Shown piece after piece: positions 7,675-14,775 of a stretch of DNA of 16,958 nucleotides (position 1 is the first letter of the stretch; each line of letters begins with the position of its first letter). A model generated the notes under the pieces. That model made no database searches, was not told where the DNA came from, and saw only the letters and a list, made by a program, of their open reading frames with translations. The DNA comes from Lachnospiraceae bacterium (GTDB taxonomy: Bacteria > Bacillota > Clostridia > Lachnospirales > Lachnospiraceae), in contig SFEV01000053.1 in the NCBI GenBank assembly GCA_004557975.1, positions 1 through 16,958 of the forward strand, in the 5' to 3' direction. The position numbers and the translations under genes were made by a program.

Positions 7675-9174
7675 ATGAAAAAAGCACTTGCTATGCTGGT
7701 AGCAGCCTGCACACTTACGATGGCAGTTCCTGTCTGCATCAATGCAGAGGAAGCCTCAGGAAAAACAGATATCGTGATCGCAGTGGACGCGGACGTGGAC
7801 ACACTGCATCCAACTGATTTTTCCACAACTGTTGAACTGAATGTTCTGAATCAGCTTTATGACACTCTGATGTATATGAATCCGGACGGAACCCACGATC
7901 CGGAGCCGAGAATCGCTGAGAGCTATGAGATCAGTGAGGATGGTCTGGACTATACATTCCATCTCAGAAATGACGCGACCTTCCATGACGGCACGCCGGT
8001 AACTGCAGAGGACGTGGTATTTTCCATTGAACTGTACAAGGCTTCTGAATATCAGGGATCCCAGATCGCCATGCTTTCCAGTGTAGAGGCAACGGACGAG
8101 AGCACGGTTGTATGCCATCTGGATTCCCCGTATGCACCGTTTTTAGGCGGTATTCTTTCTCCGTTCATCTGTTCCAAGGCTTACTACGAGTCAGATCCTG
8201 ATGCGTTTGTGACCAGCCCCATCGGCAGCGGCCCGTACAAATTTGTGAGCCGTGCTACAGGAAGCAACATCATCCTGGAGGCAAATGAGGACTATTACCG
8301 CGGAGCGCCGGCAGTTAAGGATATCAGCTTTGAGGTAATCCCAGATACAGCCACAAAGGCAATCGCCCTTCAGACGGGTGAGGTAAATTTTGCAGAGATT
8401 GATTCCTCTGTTCTGGCTCAGCTTGATGCAAATCCGGAGATTACGGTTACTGAGGTTCCGAATTCTACATTCTGCTACGTATCCATGAACCTGGAAAAAG
8501 AGCCCTTCAGCAACCCGCTTGTTCGTCAGGCAATCAACTACGCGATTGACAGAGACAACCTGGTGGCTGTATGCTACGATGGAGAGGCAGAGGTAAACTC
8601 CAATATCTGTGCAAAGAACCGCAACGGCTATTCAGAAGATCAGCTTCAGTACACATATGATCCGGACAAGGCAAAGGCTCTTCTGGAGGAGGCAGGCATC
8701 ACGACTCCGTATGACCTGGGTGAAATCCTTGTTGCAGAGAAATATTCCAATCTGGCAACGGTTGTCCAGAATGATCTGAAGGCAGTAGGACTTGAGGTGA
8801 CGATCTCCGTGAAAGAATTTAATGCTTATATCGGCGATCTGACCAGCGGAAATTATAACATTACGGTTCTGAACATGACTCTGGAGGGAGACACACAGAC
8901 TCTGGAAATGGCATTTACGACCGACTACATTGGAACAGCCAACAATGCAAGATATTCTGATCCGGATATGGATGAGCTGTTTAACCAGACCAGAAGCGAG
9001 ACTGATCCGGATAAGAGACTTGAGCTGTTCAATCAGATTTTCACCAAGGCTCAGGACGAAGCGATCTACGCAGTACTGTGCAACCCGCTGACGCTGTACG
9101 CATACAACAGCAGCCTGCAGTGTCCGGAATTCCCGTTTGAGGGTAATTACTACGTATACGACTTTGCATGGTAA
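7675..9174 (+). CDS. ABC transporter peptide-binding protein, SBP_bac_5 family
   Basis: The 499-residue product is the extracytoplasmic receptor of the Dpp/Opp-type transporter encoded downstream. Family hallmarks include FHDGTPVTAEDVVFS at about residues 102-116, SPIGSGPYKF, and the VRQAINYAIDRDNLV segment. AGAGGAG lies about 7 bases before the ATG. The export signal is odd: a lipobox would be VAAC with cysteine at residue 12, giving a very short hydrophobic core, whereas a signal peptidase I site after INA (residue 24) looks better. In a Gram-positive cell such receptors are usually lipid anchored, so the anchor is uncertain. The gene is followed by a structured RNA segment and an intrinsic terminator, which should make the receptor more abundant than the permease. 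The peptide preference is unknown. Confidence 0.93.
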   Translation: MKKALAMLVAACTLTMAVPVCINAEEASGKTDIVIAVDADVDTLHPTDFSTTVELNVLNQLYDTLMYMNPDGTHDPEPRIAESYEISEDGLDYTFHLRNDATFHDGTPVTAEDVVFSIELYKASEYQGSQIAMLSSVEATDESTVVCHLDSPYAPFLGGILSPFICSKAYYESDPDAFVTSPIGSGPYKFVSRATGSNIILEANEDYYRGAPAVKDISFEVIPDTATKAIALQTGEVNFAEIDSSVLAQLDANPEITVTEVPNSTFCYVSMNLEKEPFSNPLVRQAINYAIDRDNLVAVCYDGEAEVNSNICAKNRNGYSEDQLQYTYDPDKAKALLEEAGITTPYDLGEILVAEKYSNLATVVQNDLKAVGLEVTISVKEFNAYIGDLTSGNYNITVLNMTLEGDTQTLEMAFTTDYIGTANNARYSDPDMDELFNQTRSETDPDKRLELFNQIFTKAQDEAIYAVLCNPLTLYAYNSSLQCPEFPFEGNYYVYDFAW

Positions 9175-9191
9175 TGAAATGAAAACGGGCG

Positions 9192-9238
9192 ATTCTCCTT
9201 TCCGGGCGTACAGGACGCCAGATGGCGGGATGGAGAAT
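9192..9238 (+). other. Folded intercistronic RNA element
   Basis: ATTCTCC (9192-9198) pairs with GGAGAAT (9232-9238). Inside it CCG/CGG (9202-9204 with 9226-9228) and GGCG/CGCC (9205-9208 with 9216-9219) stack into a nested hairpin with a 7-base loop. It sits 15 bases after the binding-protein stop and just ahead of the terminator. A role in protecting the 3' end of the binding-protein mRNA is inferred. Confidence 0.5.
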
Positions 9239-9254
9239 GATTTGTAAAATGTGA

Positions 9255-9281
9255 AGCGGAGGGGCCCACCTCCGCTTTTTT
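9255..9281 (+). terminator. Intrinsic terminator between receptor and permease genes
   Basis: AGCGGAGG (9255-9262) pairs with CCTCCGCT (9269-9276) around the loop GGCCCA, followed by six T (9276-9281). It is GC-rich and lies inside the operon, so partial read-through would give high receptor and lower permease/ATPase expression, an arrangement known for binding-protein-dependent transport operons. Confidence 0.85.
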
Positions 9282-9303
9282 AAAGAAAGGGGCAGCAGCC
9301 TGT

Positions 9304-10254
9304 ATGACAAAATATGTTATCAAAAGAATTCTGTACATGATTCCCGTTTTGCTGGGAGTAGCGTTTCTCGTGTTTACCATACTCTCCCTGACACCGGGCG
9401 ATCCGGGCTCCATTATCCTGGGCATTACGGCAAAGCAGGAGGATATTGCCGCTCTGAATGCGGAATTCGGCTATGACCAGCCGTTTTTAATCCGGTTTTT
9501 TGACTATATCGGTGATATTATTTTTCATTTTGACCTGGGAACCTCCTATGCGACCCGCCAGCCGGTTATTGACAGCATTCTTGCAAGGTTTCCCAATACC
9601 TTTGTTCTGGCTCTGCTTTCCATGTGTGTATCTTCCGCTCTTGGAATTTCCCTTGGAATCTTTTCGGCAGTGCGCCAGTATTCAGTAATGGACCACGTCT
9701 GCGTGGTAGTGGCTCTGGTGTTTGCCTCCATGCCCGGTTTCTGGCTGGGGCTGATGCTGCTGATTGTTTTTTCACTGAAACTTGGATGGCTTCCGTCCTT
9801 CGGTGCCACATCCCTCCGGCACTTCATTCTTCCTACGCTGACAGTTTCCCTGACCTCGGCGGCCGGTCTGCTTCGTCTGACCCGCTCCGCAATGCTGGAG
9901 ACGATTCGCCAGGAGTACATCCGCACAGCAAAGGCAAAGGGAGCTTCCAATAGAAGAGTGATCTGGAAGCATGCCCTGAGGAATGCCCTTCTTCCTGTAG
10001 TCACCACACTGGGAGGAGGTTTCGGCGCATCCCTGGGAGGTGCTATTATTGCCGAGACAGTATTTGCCATGCCGGGTATGGGTACGCTGATGACCACGGC
10101 AATCCGTCAGAAGGACGTGCCGACAGTTATGGGAGCTACGCTGTTTCTTGCAGTGCTGTTCAGCTTTATTATTCTGATTGTGGATATCCTGTATGCATTT
10201 ATCGACCCAAGAATCAAGGCAAAATACCGGAATGGAGGTAGAAACCGTGAGTAA
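9304..10254 (+). CDS. dppB: Dipeptide/oligopeptide ABC transporter permease, DppB/OppB type
   Basis: The 316-residue inner-membrane protein is one of two channel subunits of the peptide importer. It starts with the typical KYVIKRILYMIPVLLGVAF helix, followed by the LTPGDPG loop of OppB/DppB proteins. The EAA loop that contacts the ATPase is at about residues 204-225 (EYIRTAKAKG, then WKHALRNALLP). About six hydrophobic helices are seen and length is normal. AAAGGGG lies 11 bases upstream of the ATG, a weaker spacing than that of other genes here. The next permease gene overlaps the end of this one by 8 bases. The symbol is by family resemblance; dipeptide and oligopeptide systems cannot be separated from this sequence. 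Confidence 0.92.
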   Translation: MTKYVIKRILYMIPVLLGVAFLVFTILSLTPGDPGSIILGITAKQEDIAALNAEFGYDQPFLIRFFDYIGDIIFHFDLGTSYATRQPVIDSILARFPNTFVLALLSMCVSSALGISLGIFSAVRQYSVMDHVCVVVALVFASMPGFWLGLMLLIVFSLKLGWLPSFGATSLRHFILPTLTVSLTSAAGLLRLTRSAMLETIRQEYIRTAKAKGASNRRVIWKHALRNALLPVVTTLGGGFGASLGGAIIAETVFAMPGMGTLMTTAIRQKDVPTVMGATLFLAVLFSFIILIVDILYAFIDPRIKAKYRNGGRNRE

Positions 10255-11107
10255 GAGCAGAAAACACGCGCAGCTTGCCGAATTCTGGCGGCGCTACAGA
10301 AAAAACAAAACGGCGGTTATGGGCCTCATACTTCTGACACTGATTGTGGGAATGGCAATATTTGCCGATGTGATTATTCCATATGCAAAATGTATTGAAC
10401 AGGTGGGTGCAGACCGTCTGCAGGGTCCCAGCGCGGCTCACTTTTTCGGGACAGATGAGTATGGGCGGGATCTGTTTGCCCGAATCGTACACGGATCCAG
10501 ATATTCTCTTCTGATCGGTCTGGCCACCAGCCTGATGGCTCTCGTCATCGGTGCTGTGCTCGGAGCCAGTGCCGGATATTTCGGAGGCATGGTGGACAAC
10601 ATCATCAGCCGTATTGTGGATGTATTCATGTGTGTGCCGCCGATTCTGCTTTCACTGGCAGTAGTGGCAGCACTTGGCACAAATCTCAGAAATCTGATTA
10701 TCGCCATTACAGTCTCCTGTATTCCCGGCAATGTCCGACTGATCCGTTCCGTCGTGCTGACGACGGCAGAGCAGGATTACGTGGAAGCTGCGAAATCCTA
10801 CGGGACCTCCAATGCAAGAATCATCTTCCGGTACGTACTTCCCAATGCCATGGGGCCGATCATCGTAAATACCACCATGAGCATCTCAGATATGATGCTT
10901 TCCGCTGCAGGACTCAGCTTTATCGGTATGGGTATTCAGCCGCCGTCTCCGGAGTGGGGAGCGCTGCTTTCCAATGCCCAGACGTATCTGTTTTCCGCAC
11001 CCTATATGCTGCTTTTTCCGGGTATGTTCATTCTGGCGTCTTCACTGGCGTTTAATCTGGTAGGTGACGGTCTGACGGATGCACTTGATCCGAAACTGAA
11101 AAACTAG
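10247..11107 (+). CDS. dppC: Dipeptide/oligopeptide ABC transporter permease, DppC/OppC type
   Basis: This is the second channel subunit, 286 residues when started at GTG 10247. That start has GGAGG at 10234-10238, 8 bases upstream, and gives an 8-base overlap with the previous gene. An in-frame ATG at 10232 and another at 10178 lie inside dppB and lack suitable sites. The product shows the OppC_N-like amino end (FWRRYRKNKTAVMG), then a first helix, the HFFGTDEYGRDLFARI motif typical of DppC/OppC, and the EAA loop at about residues 175-200 (DYVEAAKSYG ... LPNAMGPI). Partners are the DppB-type permease and the two ATPases downstream, all in one polycistronic unit. Confidence 0.92.
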   Translation: MSKSRKHAQLAEFWRRYRKNKTAVMGLILLTLIVGMAIFADVIIPYAKCIEQVGADRLQGPSAAHFFGTDEYGRDLFARIVHGSRYSLLIGLATSLMALVIGAVLGASAGYFGGMVDNIISRIVDVFMCVPPILLSLAVVAALGTNLRNLIIAITVSCIPGNVRLIRSVVLTTAEQDYVEAAKSYGTSNARIIFRYVLPNAMGPIIVNTTMSISDMMLSAAGLSFIGMGIQPPSPEWGALLSNAQTYLFSAPYMLLFPGMFILASSLAFNLVGDGLTDALDPKLKN

Positions 11108-11122
11108 TGAGGAGACATGATT

Positions 11123-12100
11123 ATGGAAGAGATTTTAAAGATTGAAGATTTATCGATCATATATAAAACAGATCTGGAAACGGTGTATGCGGTGAACGGC
11201 ATCAGCTTTTCCCTGAAACAGGGAGAGACCATGGGACTGGTGGGAGAGACCGGCGCCGGGAAAACCACCACTGCTCTTGGAATCATGGGACTTTTGCCGG
11301 AGCGTACGGCCAGGATTACGTCAGGGGAAATCCTTTTTGATGGTCAGAATATCTGTAAACTGAAGGAGCATGAAATGGAGCATGTGAGAGGCCAGAAAAT
11401 TTCCATGATTTTCCAGGACCCCATGACGGCTCTGAATCCGGTCCTCACAGTGGGCAGCCAGATTGGCGAGGCTTTGTATCTCCACAATTCAGATGAGCTC
11501 TCCCAGAAGGAGATCGACAAAAAGGTGGAAGAGACGCTGGAGATGGTGGGTATTCCCAAAGAGCGCAAGAACGAATATCCGTATCAGTTTTCCGGCGGTA
11601 TGCGACAGAGAGTCGTTATTGCCATCGCCCTTGTCTGCAACCCGAAGCTGCTGATTGCAGATGAGCCTACCACCGCCCTTGACGTGACGATTCAGGCGCA
11701 GATTCTGTCCATGATCTGCGATCTGCAGAGAAAATACGGAACCTCTGTGATCATGATTACCCATGACATGGGAGTGGTGGCAGAGACGTGTGACAAGGTC
11801 GGTATCATGTATGCAGGGGAGATTGTGGAGTACGGGACTCTCACAGACATTTTTACGGGGGAGAACCATCATCCCTACACGAAGGGACTCTTCGGTTCCA
11901 TCCCCAGCCTGACGGAAAATACGAAAAGGCTTCATCCCATTGAAGGACTGATGCCGGATCCGACAAAGCTGCCTGAGGGCTGCAAATTTGCTCCCAGATG
12001 CGCCAAGTGCAGAGAAATCTGCAAAAAGCAGAAGCCGCCCGTCTGGGAAGAAAACGGACATCAGATCCGATGCCATTGTTTTGGGGAGGTGACGAAATGA
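11123..12100 (+). CDS. dppD: Peptide ABC transporter ATPase, DppD/OppD type
   Basis: This is one of the two cytoplasmic ATPases that power peptide import. ATG 11123 is preferred because GAGGAG (11109-11114) is 8 bases away; the alternative ATG 11117 would be only 2 bases away. The 325-residue product has Walker A GETGAGKTT (41-49), Q-loop FQDPMTALNP, signature FSGGMRQR, Walker B LLIADEP and switch histidine MITHD. The C-terminal oligopeptide-transporter domain has a cysteine cluster (GCKFAPRCAKCREIC) of the sort that holds an iron-sulfur cluster in some OppD proteins; whether it does so here is unknown. The stop overlaps the next start (ATGA), implying coupled, equimolar synthesis of the two ATPases. 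Confidence 0.94.
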   Translation: MEEILKIEDLSIIYKTDLETVYAVNGISFSLKQGETMGLVGETGAGKTTTALGIMGLLPERTARITSGEILFDGQNICKLKEHEMEHVRGQKISMIFQDPMTALNPVLTVGSQIGEALYLHNSDELSQKEIDKKVEETLEMVGIPKERKNEYPYQFSGGMRQRVVIAIALVCNPKLLIADEPTTALDVTIQAQILSMICDLQRKYGTSVIMITHDMGVVAETCDKVGIMYAGEIVEYGTLTDIFTGENHHPYTKGLFGSIPSLTENTKRLHPIEGLMPDPTKLPEGCKFAPRCAKCREICKKQKPPVWEENGHQIRCHCFGEVTK

Positions 12101-13053
12101 GTGAAAACCTTCTGGAAGTAAATAATCTGAAAAAGTACTTTAAGACGTCCGGAGGCATGCTTCACGCCGTGGACGATGTCAGCTTTGTGATTCCTGCCGG
12201 AAAGACCATGGGGGTGGTGGGGGAATCCGGCTGCGGAAAATCCACGCTGGGACGCACGCTGCTCCAGCTGTATCAGCCCACTGCCGGAGAAATCCGGTTC
12301 CGGGGGGAGAACATTGCGAATCTGTCAAAAAAAGAATTCCATAAGGTTCGACCAAAGATGCAGATGATTTTTCAGGATCCCTATTCCAGTCTGAACGGAC
12401 GAATGACGGTCCAGCAGCTGATCGCAGAACCTCTGATTGTCAACAAAGTCTGCAGAAATAAAAAAGAAATCGAAGATCGGGTCAATAAAATGATGGATAC
12501 TGTCGGGCTGGCAAGCCGTCTGGCAATGTCTTATCCCCATGAGCTGGACGGGGGCCGCAGACAGCGTATCGGTGTCGCAAGAGCACTGATTCTTGAGCCT
12601 GAATTTGTCGTCTGTGACGAACCGGTGTCAGCGCTGGACGTCTCAATCCAGGCGCAGATCCTGAATCTTCTGATGGATCTGCAGGAACAGATGGGGCTGA
12701 CCTACATGTTTATCACCCACGATCTGTCGGTGGTAAAGCATATTTCCGATGAGATTATGGTCATGTATCTGGGCAAATGCGTGGAAAAAGCTCCGGCTGA
12801 GGAGATTTTCCGGAATCCTGTACATCCGTACACGAGAGCGCTGCTGGCAGCCATTCCGATTCCAAGTGTGGAATCCTGCCATAAGAGGCGTACTCTCCTG
12901 CAGGGCGAGGTGACAAATCCCATCAATCCCAAACCCGGCTGCCGGTTTGCCGCCCGCTGCCAGTACGCCACGGATGCGTGCCGCCAGGGCGAAATCCCGC
13001 TGAAGGAAGTCAGTCCGGGGCATTTTGCGGCATGTATACATATGGAAAAGTAG
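12097..13053 (+). CDS. dppF: Peptide ABC transporter ATPase, DppF/OppF type
   Basis: This second ATPase of the importer has 318 residues. The start at ATG 12097 overlaps the dppD stop by 4 bases and has GGGGAGG at 12083-12089, 7 bases upstream; in-frame codons further upstream lie inside dppD. Walker A is GESGCGKST (42-50), the Q-loop is FQDPYSSLN, Walker B is FVVCDEP and the switch histidine lies in FITHD. The signature is ELDGGRRQR (149-157) instead of LSGGQ, a change also familiar in clostridial OppF-like proteins. It suggests two unequal ATP sites in the DppD-DppF dimer. The C-terminal domain has paired cysteines (GCRFAARCQYATDAC). It is the last gene of the operon. Confidence 0.93.
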   Translation: MSENLLEVNNLKKYFKTSGGMLHAVDDVSFVIPAGKTMGVVGESGCGKSTLGRTLLQLYQPTAGEIRFRGENIANLSKKEFHKVRPKMQMIFQDPYSSLNGRMTVQQLIAEPLIVNKVCRNKKEIEDRVNKMMDTVGLASRLAMSYPHELDGGRRQRIGVARALILEPEFVVCDEPVSALDVSIQAQILNLLMDLQEQMGLTYMFITHDLSVVKHISDEIMVMYLGKCVEKAPAEEIFRNPVHPYTRALLAAIPIPSVESCHKRRTLLQGEVTNPINPKPGCRFAARCQYATDACRQGEIPLKEVSPGHFAACIHMEK

Positions 13054-13086
13054 TATGAAAGTTTTGTGAAATCTTCAGCGGCCTGC

Positions 13087-13115
13087 TTGAATTAACAATA
13101 ATTATTCATTATAAT
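13087..13115 (+). promoter_or_regulatory. Near-consensus promoter ahead of the esterase gene
   Basis: TTGAAT (13087-13092) and a perfect TATAAT (13110-13115) are separated by 17 bp. Transcription would start at about 13122, which is the first base of the terminator stem described next, about 88 bases before the esterase start codon. Confidence 0.65.
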
Positions 13116-13122
13116 TAAGACT

Positions 13123-13170
13123 AACGTGTAGCGATGAGCGTAAAACCAGTTCGTGCTGCACGTTTTTTTT
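13123..13170 (+). terminator. Intrinsic terminator: end of the dpp operon or esterase leader attenuator
   Basis: AACGTGTAGC (13123-13132) pairs with GCTGCACGTT (13155-13164), ten base pairs with one G-T wobble, followed by a run of eight T (13163-13170). It lies 70 bases after dppF and may end that operon. The promoter at 13087-13115 fires directly into it, so it would also trim transcripts aimed at the esterase gene unless something prevents folding. I see no clear alternative (antiterminator) fold in this short leader. Confidence 0.75.
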
Positions 13171-13209
13171 GTGGAAGAAACAGAACTTTATATGATCAGG
13201 AGGCAGATT

Positions 13210-14379
13210 ATGAAGCGGAAAGTCATTTCAATTTTACTCAGTGCGGCACTGTGCGTATGCCTGCCGGGCAGAGTGATGGCTGAGGAAACGACCGGGGTGG
13301 ACGCGCAGGAATTCCAGACGGAAGAGATAGGAGACGGAGACGCGCAGGAATTCCAGACGGAAGAAACAGGAGACGGAGACGCGCAGGAATTTCAGACGGA
13401 AGAGACAGGAGATGGAGACGTACAGGAATTTGGGACAGAGGAAGCAGGAGATGAAAACGCGCAGAAGGGTCAGAATGGAGAGCTGCCCGAAGGTGTTTTG
13501 CCGGACGGCAAAGGCAATTTCGACCGGATGGGCGGTAAAGGTCAGAACGGAACCGGTGAAAAGTCGGAAGGTATGAATGGCGAGTTCCGGGGCGGCAACG
13601 GAGACCGCGGAGGAATGGGCGGCACACAGGAGGATCAGGTGAGCCACTACAGTGAGGCGGCAGAAAAATTTGAGCAGTACGTGTATGCGGATGAAGAGAC
13701 AGGTGCAGTGATTCCGTACAATCTCTATCTCCCGGAGAGCTATGAGACGGATACCGATAAGACGTATCCCATTGTCATTTTTATCGCGGATGCAGGTGCA
13801 AACAGCAATGAGGTGACCGATGTGCTCAAAGAGGACGGTGCGGCAGTATGGGCAACGGATGAGGAGCAGGCAAAGCATGAATGCATTGTTCTGGTTCCTC
13901 AGTATACCCAGGATCTCATGAATTCAATCGGTGCACTGACAGAGGATACGTATCAGTGGTCCACAGGTCTGACTCTGGTCTCCAACCTGATTTTCCATAT
14001 CCTGGACGAATACCGGGTGGATGAGTCAAGGGTCTACGGGACAGGTCAGTCCCAGGGCGGAATGACAGCCATTGCACTCAGCGACAAATATCCGGATCTG
14101 TACCGGGCGCAGCTTCTGGTGGCATGCCAGTGGAATACGGAGGAAATGTCTGTGATGAAAGATGACAGTCTGTGGATTGTCGTATGCGAGGGCGACACCA
14201 AGCACAGCCATGGACCATCATGTCTTCTTACAATGCGATCAACGGTCATCGTGCTTCTGAGAACCGTGAGCTTCTGGAAGATGTTCTCCGCGGCGAATGG
14301 GGCTTTAAGGGCATGGTTACCACTGACTGGTGGACAAGAGCCGAACATTACAAAGAAATCAAGGCTGGAAATGACATAA
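13210..14379 (+). pseudogene. Secreted alpha/beta-hydrolase esterase, 3' end lost (fused out of frame)
   Basis: AGGAGG, 6 bases upstream, marks ATG 13210 as the start; in-frame codons further upstream lie in the terminator region. A signal peptide (about residues 1-24, cleavage after VMA) is followed by an acidic repeat of 13 residues (DAQEFQTEETGDG-like, four clear copies and a decayed fifth), a Gly/Asn-rich linker, and a hydrolase domain of the PHB-depolymerase/prolyl-oligopeptidase-like esterase group with YNLYLPESYE, nucleophile S281 in GQSQGG and likely acid D329 in CEGDTK. From about residue 331 (base 14200) the reading no longer fits the family: the last 58 or so residues are a wrong-frame reading of GH3 sequence, and the catalytic histidine expected in the lost part is absent. 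The enzyme is therefore probably inactive. The in-frame ORF ends at 14379. A chimeric assembly is an alternative explanation. Confidence 0.75.
13300..13455 (+). repeat. Four tandem 39-bp coding repeats
   Basis: Units begin at 13300, 13339, 13378 and 13417; each encodes a variant of DAQEFQTEETGDG. A fifth unit at 13456-13494 (NAQKGQNGELPEG) is degenerate. All copies stay in frame, so unit number can change without breaking the gene. The repeats form an acidic, probably unfolded spacer between signal peptide and enzyme domain. Confidence 0.88.
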
Positions 14380-14498
14380 AAATGGGAACCGGTTTCCCTG
14401 AACGTGTGAAGAAAGCTATGGAAATGGGACAGCTTGGCCGCCCGGAATTAGAGCACTGTGCAAGACGGGTGCTGGAACTGATTCTGAAGATTGACTGA
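14203..14498 (+). pseudogene. 3' fragment of a GH3 family beta-glycosidase gene
   Basis: The frame containing PWTIMSSYNAINGHRASENR, then WGFKGMVTTDWW and ending ARRVLELILKID, is the C-terminal part of a GH3 catalytic barrel. The aspartate of TTDW matches the GH3 nucleophile position. Only about 98 residues are left; the 5' part of the gene is missing, and the piece starts at the esterase junction without its own start or ribosome binding site. In GH3 enzymes with swapped domain order the barrel is C-terminal, so the stop at 14498 may be the native end. It lies in another frame than the esterase and cannot be expressed as a simple fusion. Confidence 0.8.
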
Positions 14499-14504
14499 GA
14501 TAAG

Positions 14505-14544
14505 ATGATATGAGTGTCAAAAGGTCTTTTGACACTCATATCAT
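14505..14544. repeat. 19-bp perfect palindromic hairpin
   Basis: TGATATGAGTGTCAAAAG (14506-14523) is exactly inverted at 14526-14543, with one more A-T pair outside and only GT between the arms. It starts 7 bases after the GH3 stop. There is no T-run after it, but the right arm begins with CTTTT. It could serve as a terminator in both directions or belong to a dispersed palindromic repeat family; the sequence alone does not decide. Confidence 0.8.
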
Positions 14545-14583
14545 AAGATTGCTCTATTATAAAAAACAGGAATTTACCACCTT

Positions 14584-14688
14584 AATTCATCTGATATTTT
14601 GTCTTTCTCTTATGAATTCATCTGACTTATTTAGCAATTTTTATGGTTTTTCTGTTGTTTAATGTCCTTTTTCTTTAAATTCATCTGA
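14584..14688 (+). promoter_or_regulatory. Three AATTCATCTGA direct repeats, likely operator sites
   Basis: AATTCATCTGA occurs at 14584-14594, 14615-14625 and 14678-14688. Start-to-start distances are 31 and 63 bp, close to three and six helical turns, so all copies face the same side of the DNA. The flanks are also similar: a T-rich stretch before and ATTT a few bases after each copy. They lie 88-192 bp upstream of the promoter -35 box of the GntR/LysR genes. Binding by one of these two regulators is a plausible guess. Confidence 0.7.
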
Positions 14689-14775
14689 TGTATTTACCAT
14701 ATGTTTAATTCACTAAAAATACAATACTGGAATTTTATCTAAAATTATATATCTGTTTTTGTATATTTTTTCATT

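Noticed and set aside
9546..10097. Minus-strand open frame opposite dppB
   Set aside because: It is rich in Arg, Pro and Ser, as expected from the complement of a membrane protein gene, with no domain seen.
13123..13150. GCGTAAAACC in the esterase leader resembles the 3' half of a BglG/LicT antiterminator target
   Set aside because: The matching 5' half with GG and the conserved stem are absent, and no antiterminator gene is nearby.
14172..14498. Reading the GH3 part as an independent 108-residue protein from ATG 14172
   Set aside because: The first codons lie in the esterase sequence, there is no ribosome binding site, and the fragment lacks most of the GH3 fold.
14584..14688. The AATTCATCTGA copies as a CRISPR array
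   Set aside because: The repeats are only 11 bp, intervals are unequal (31 and 63 bp) and no cas genes are present.
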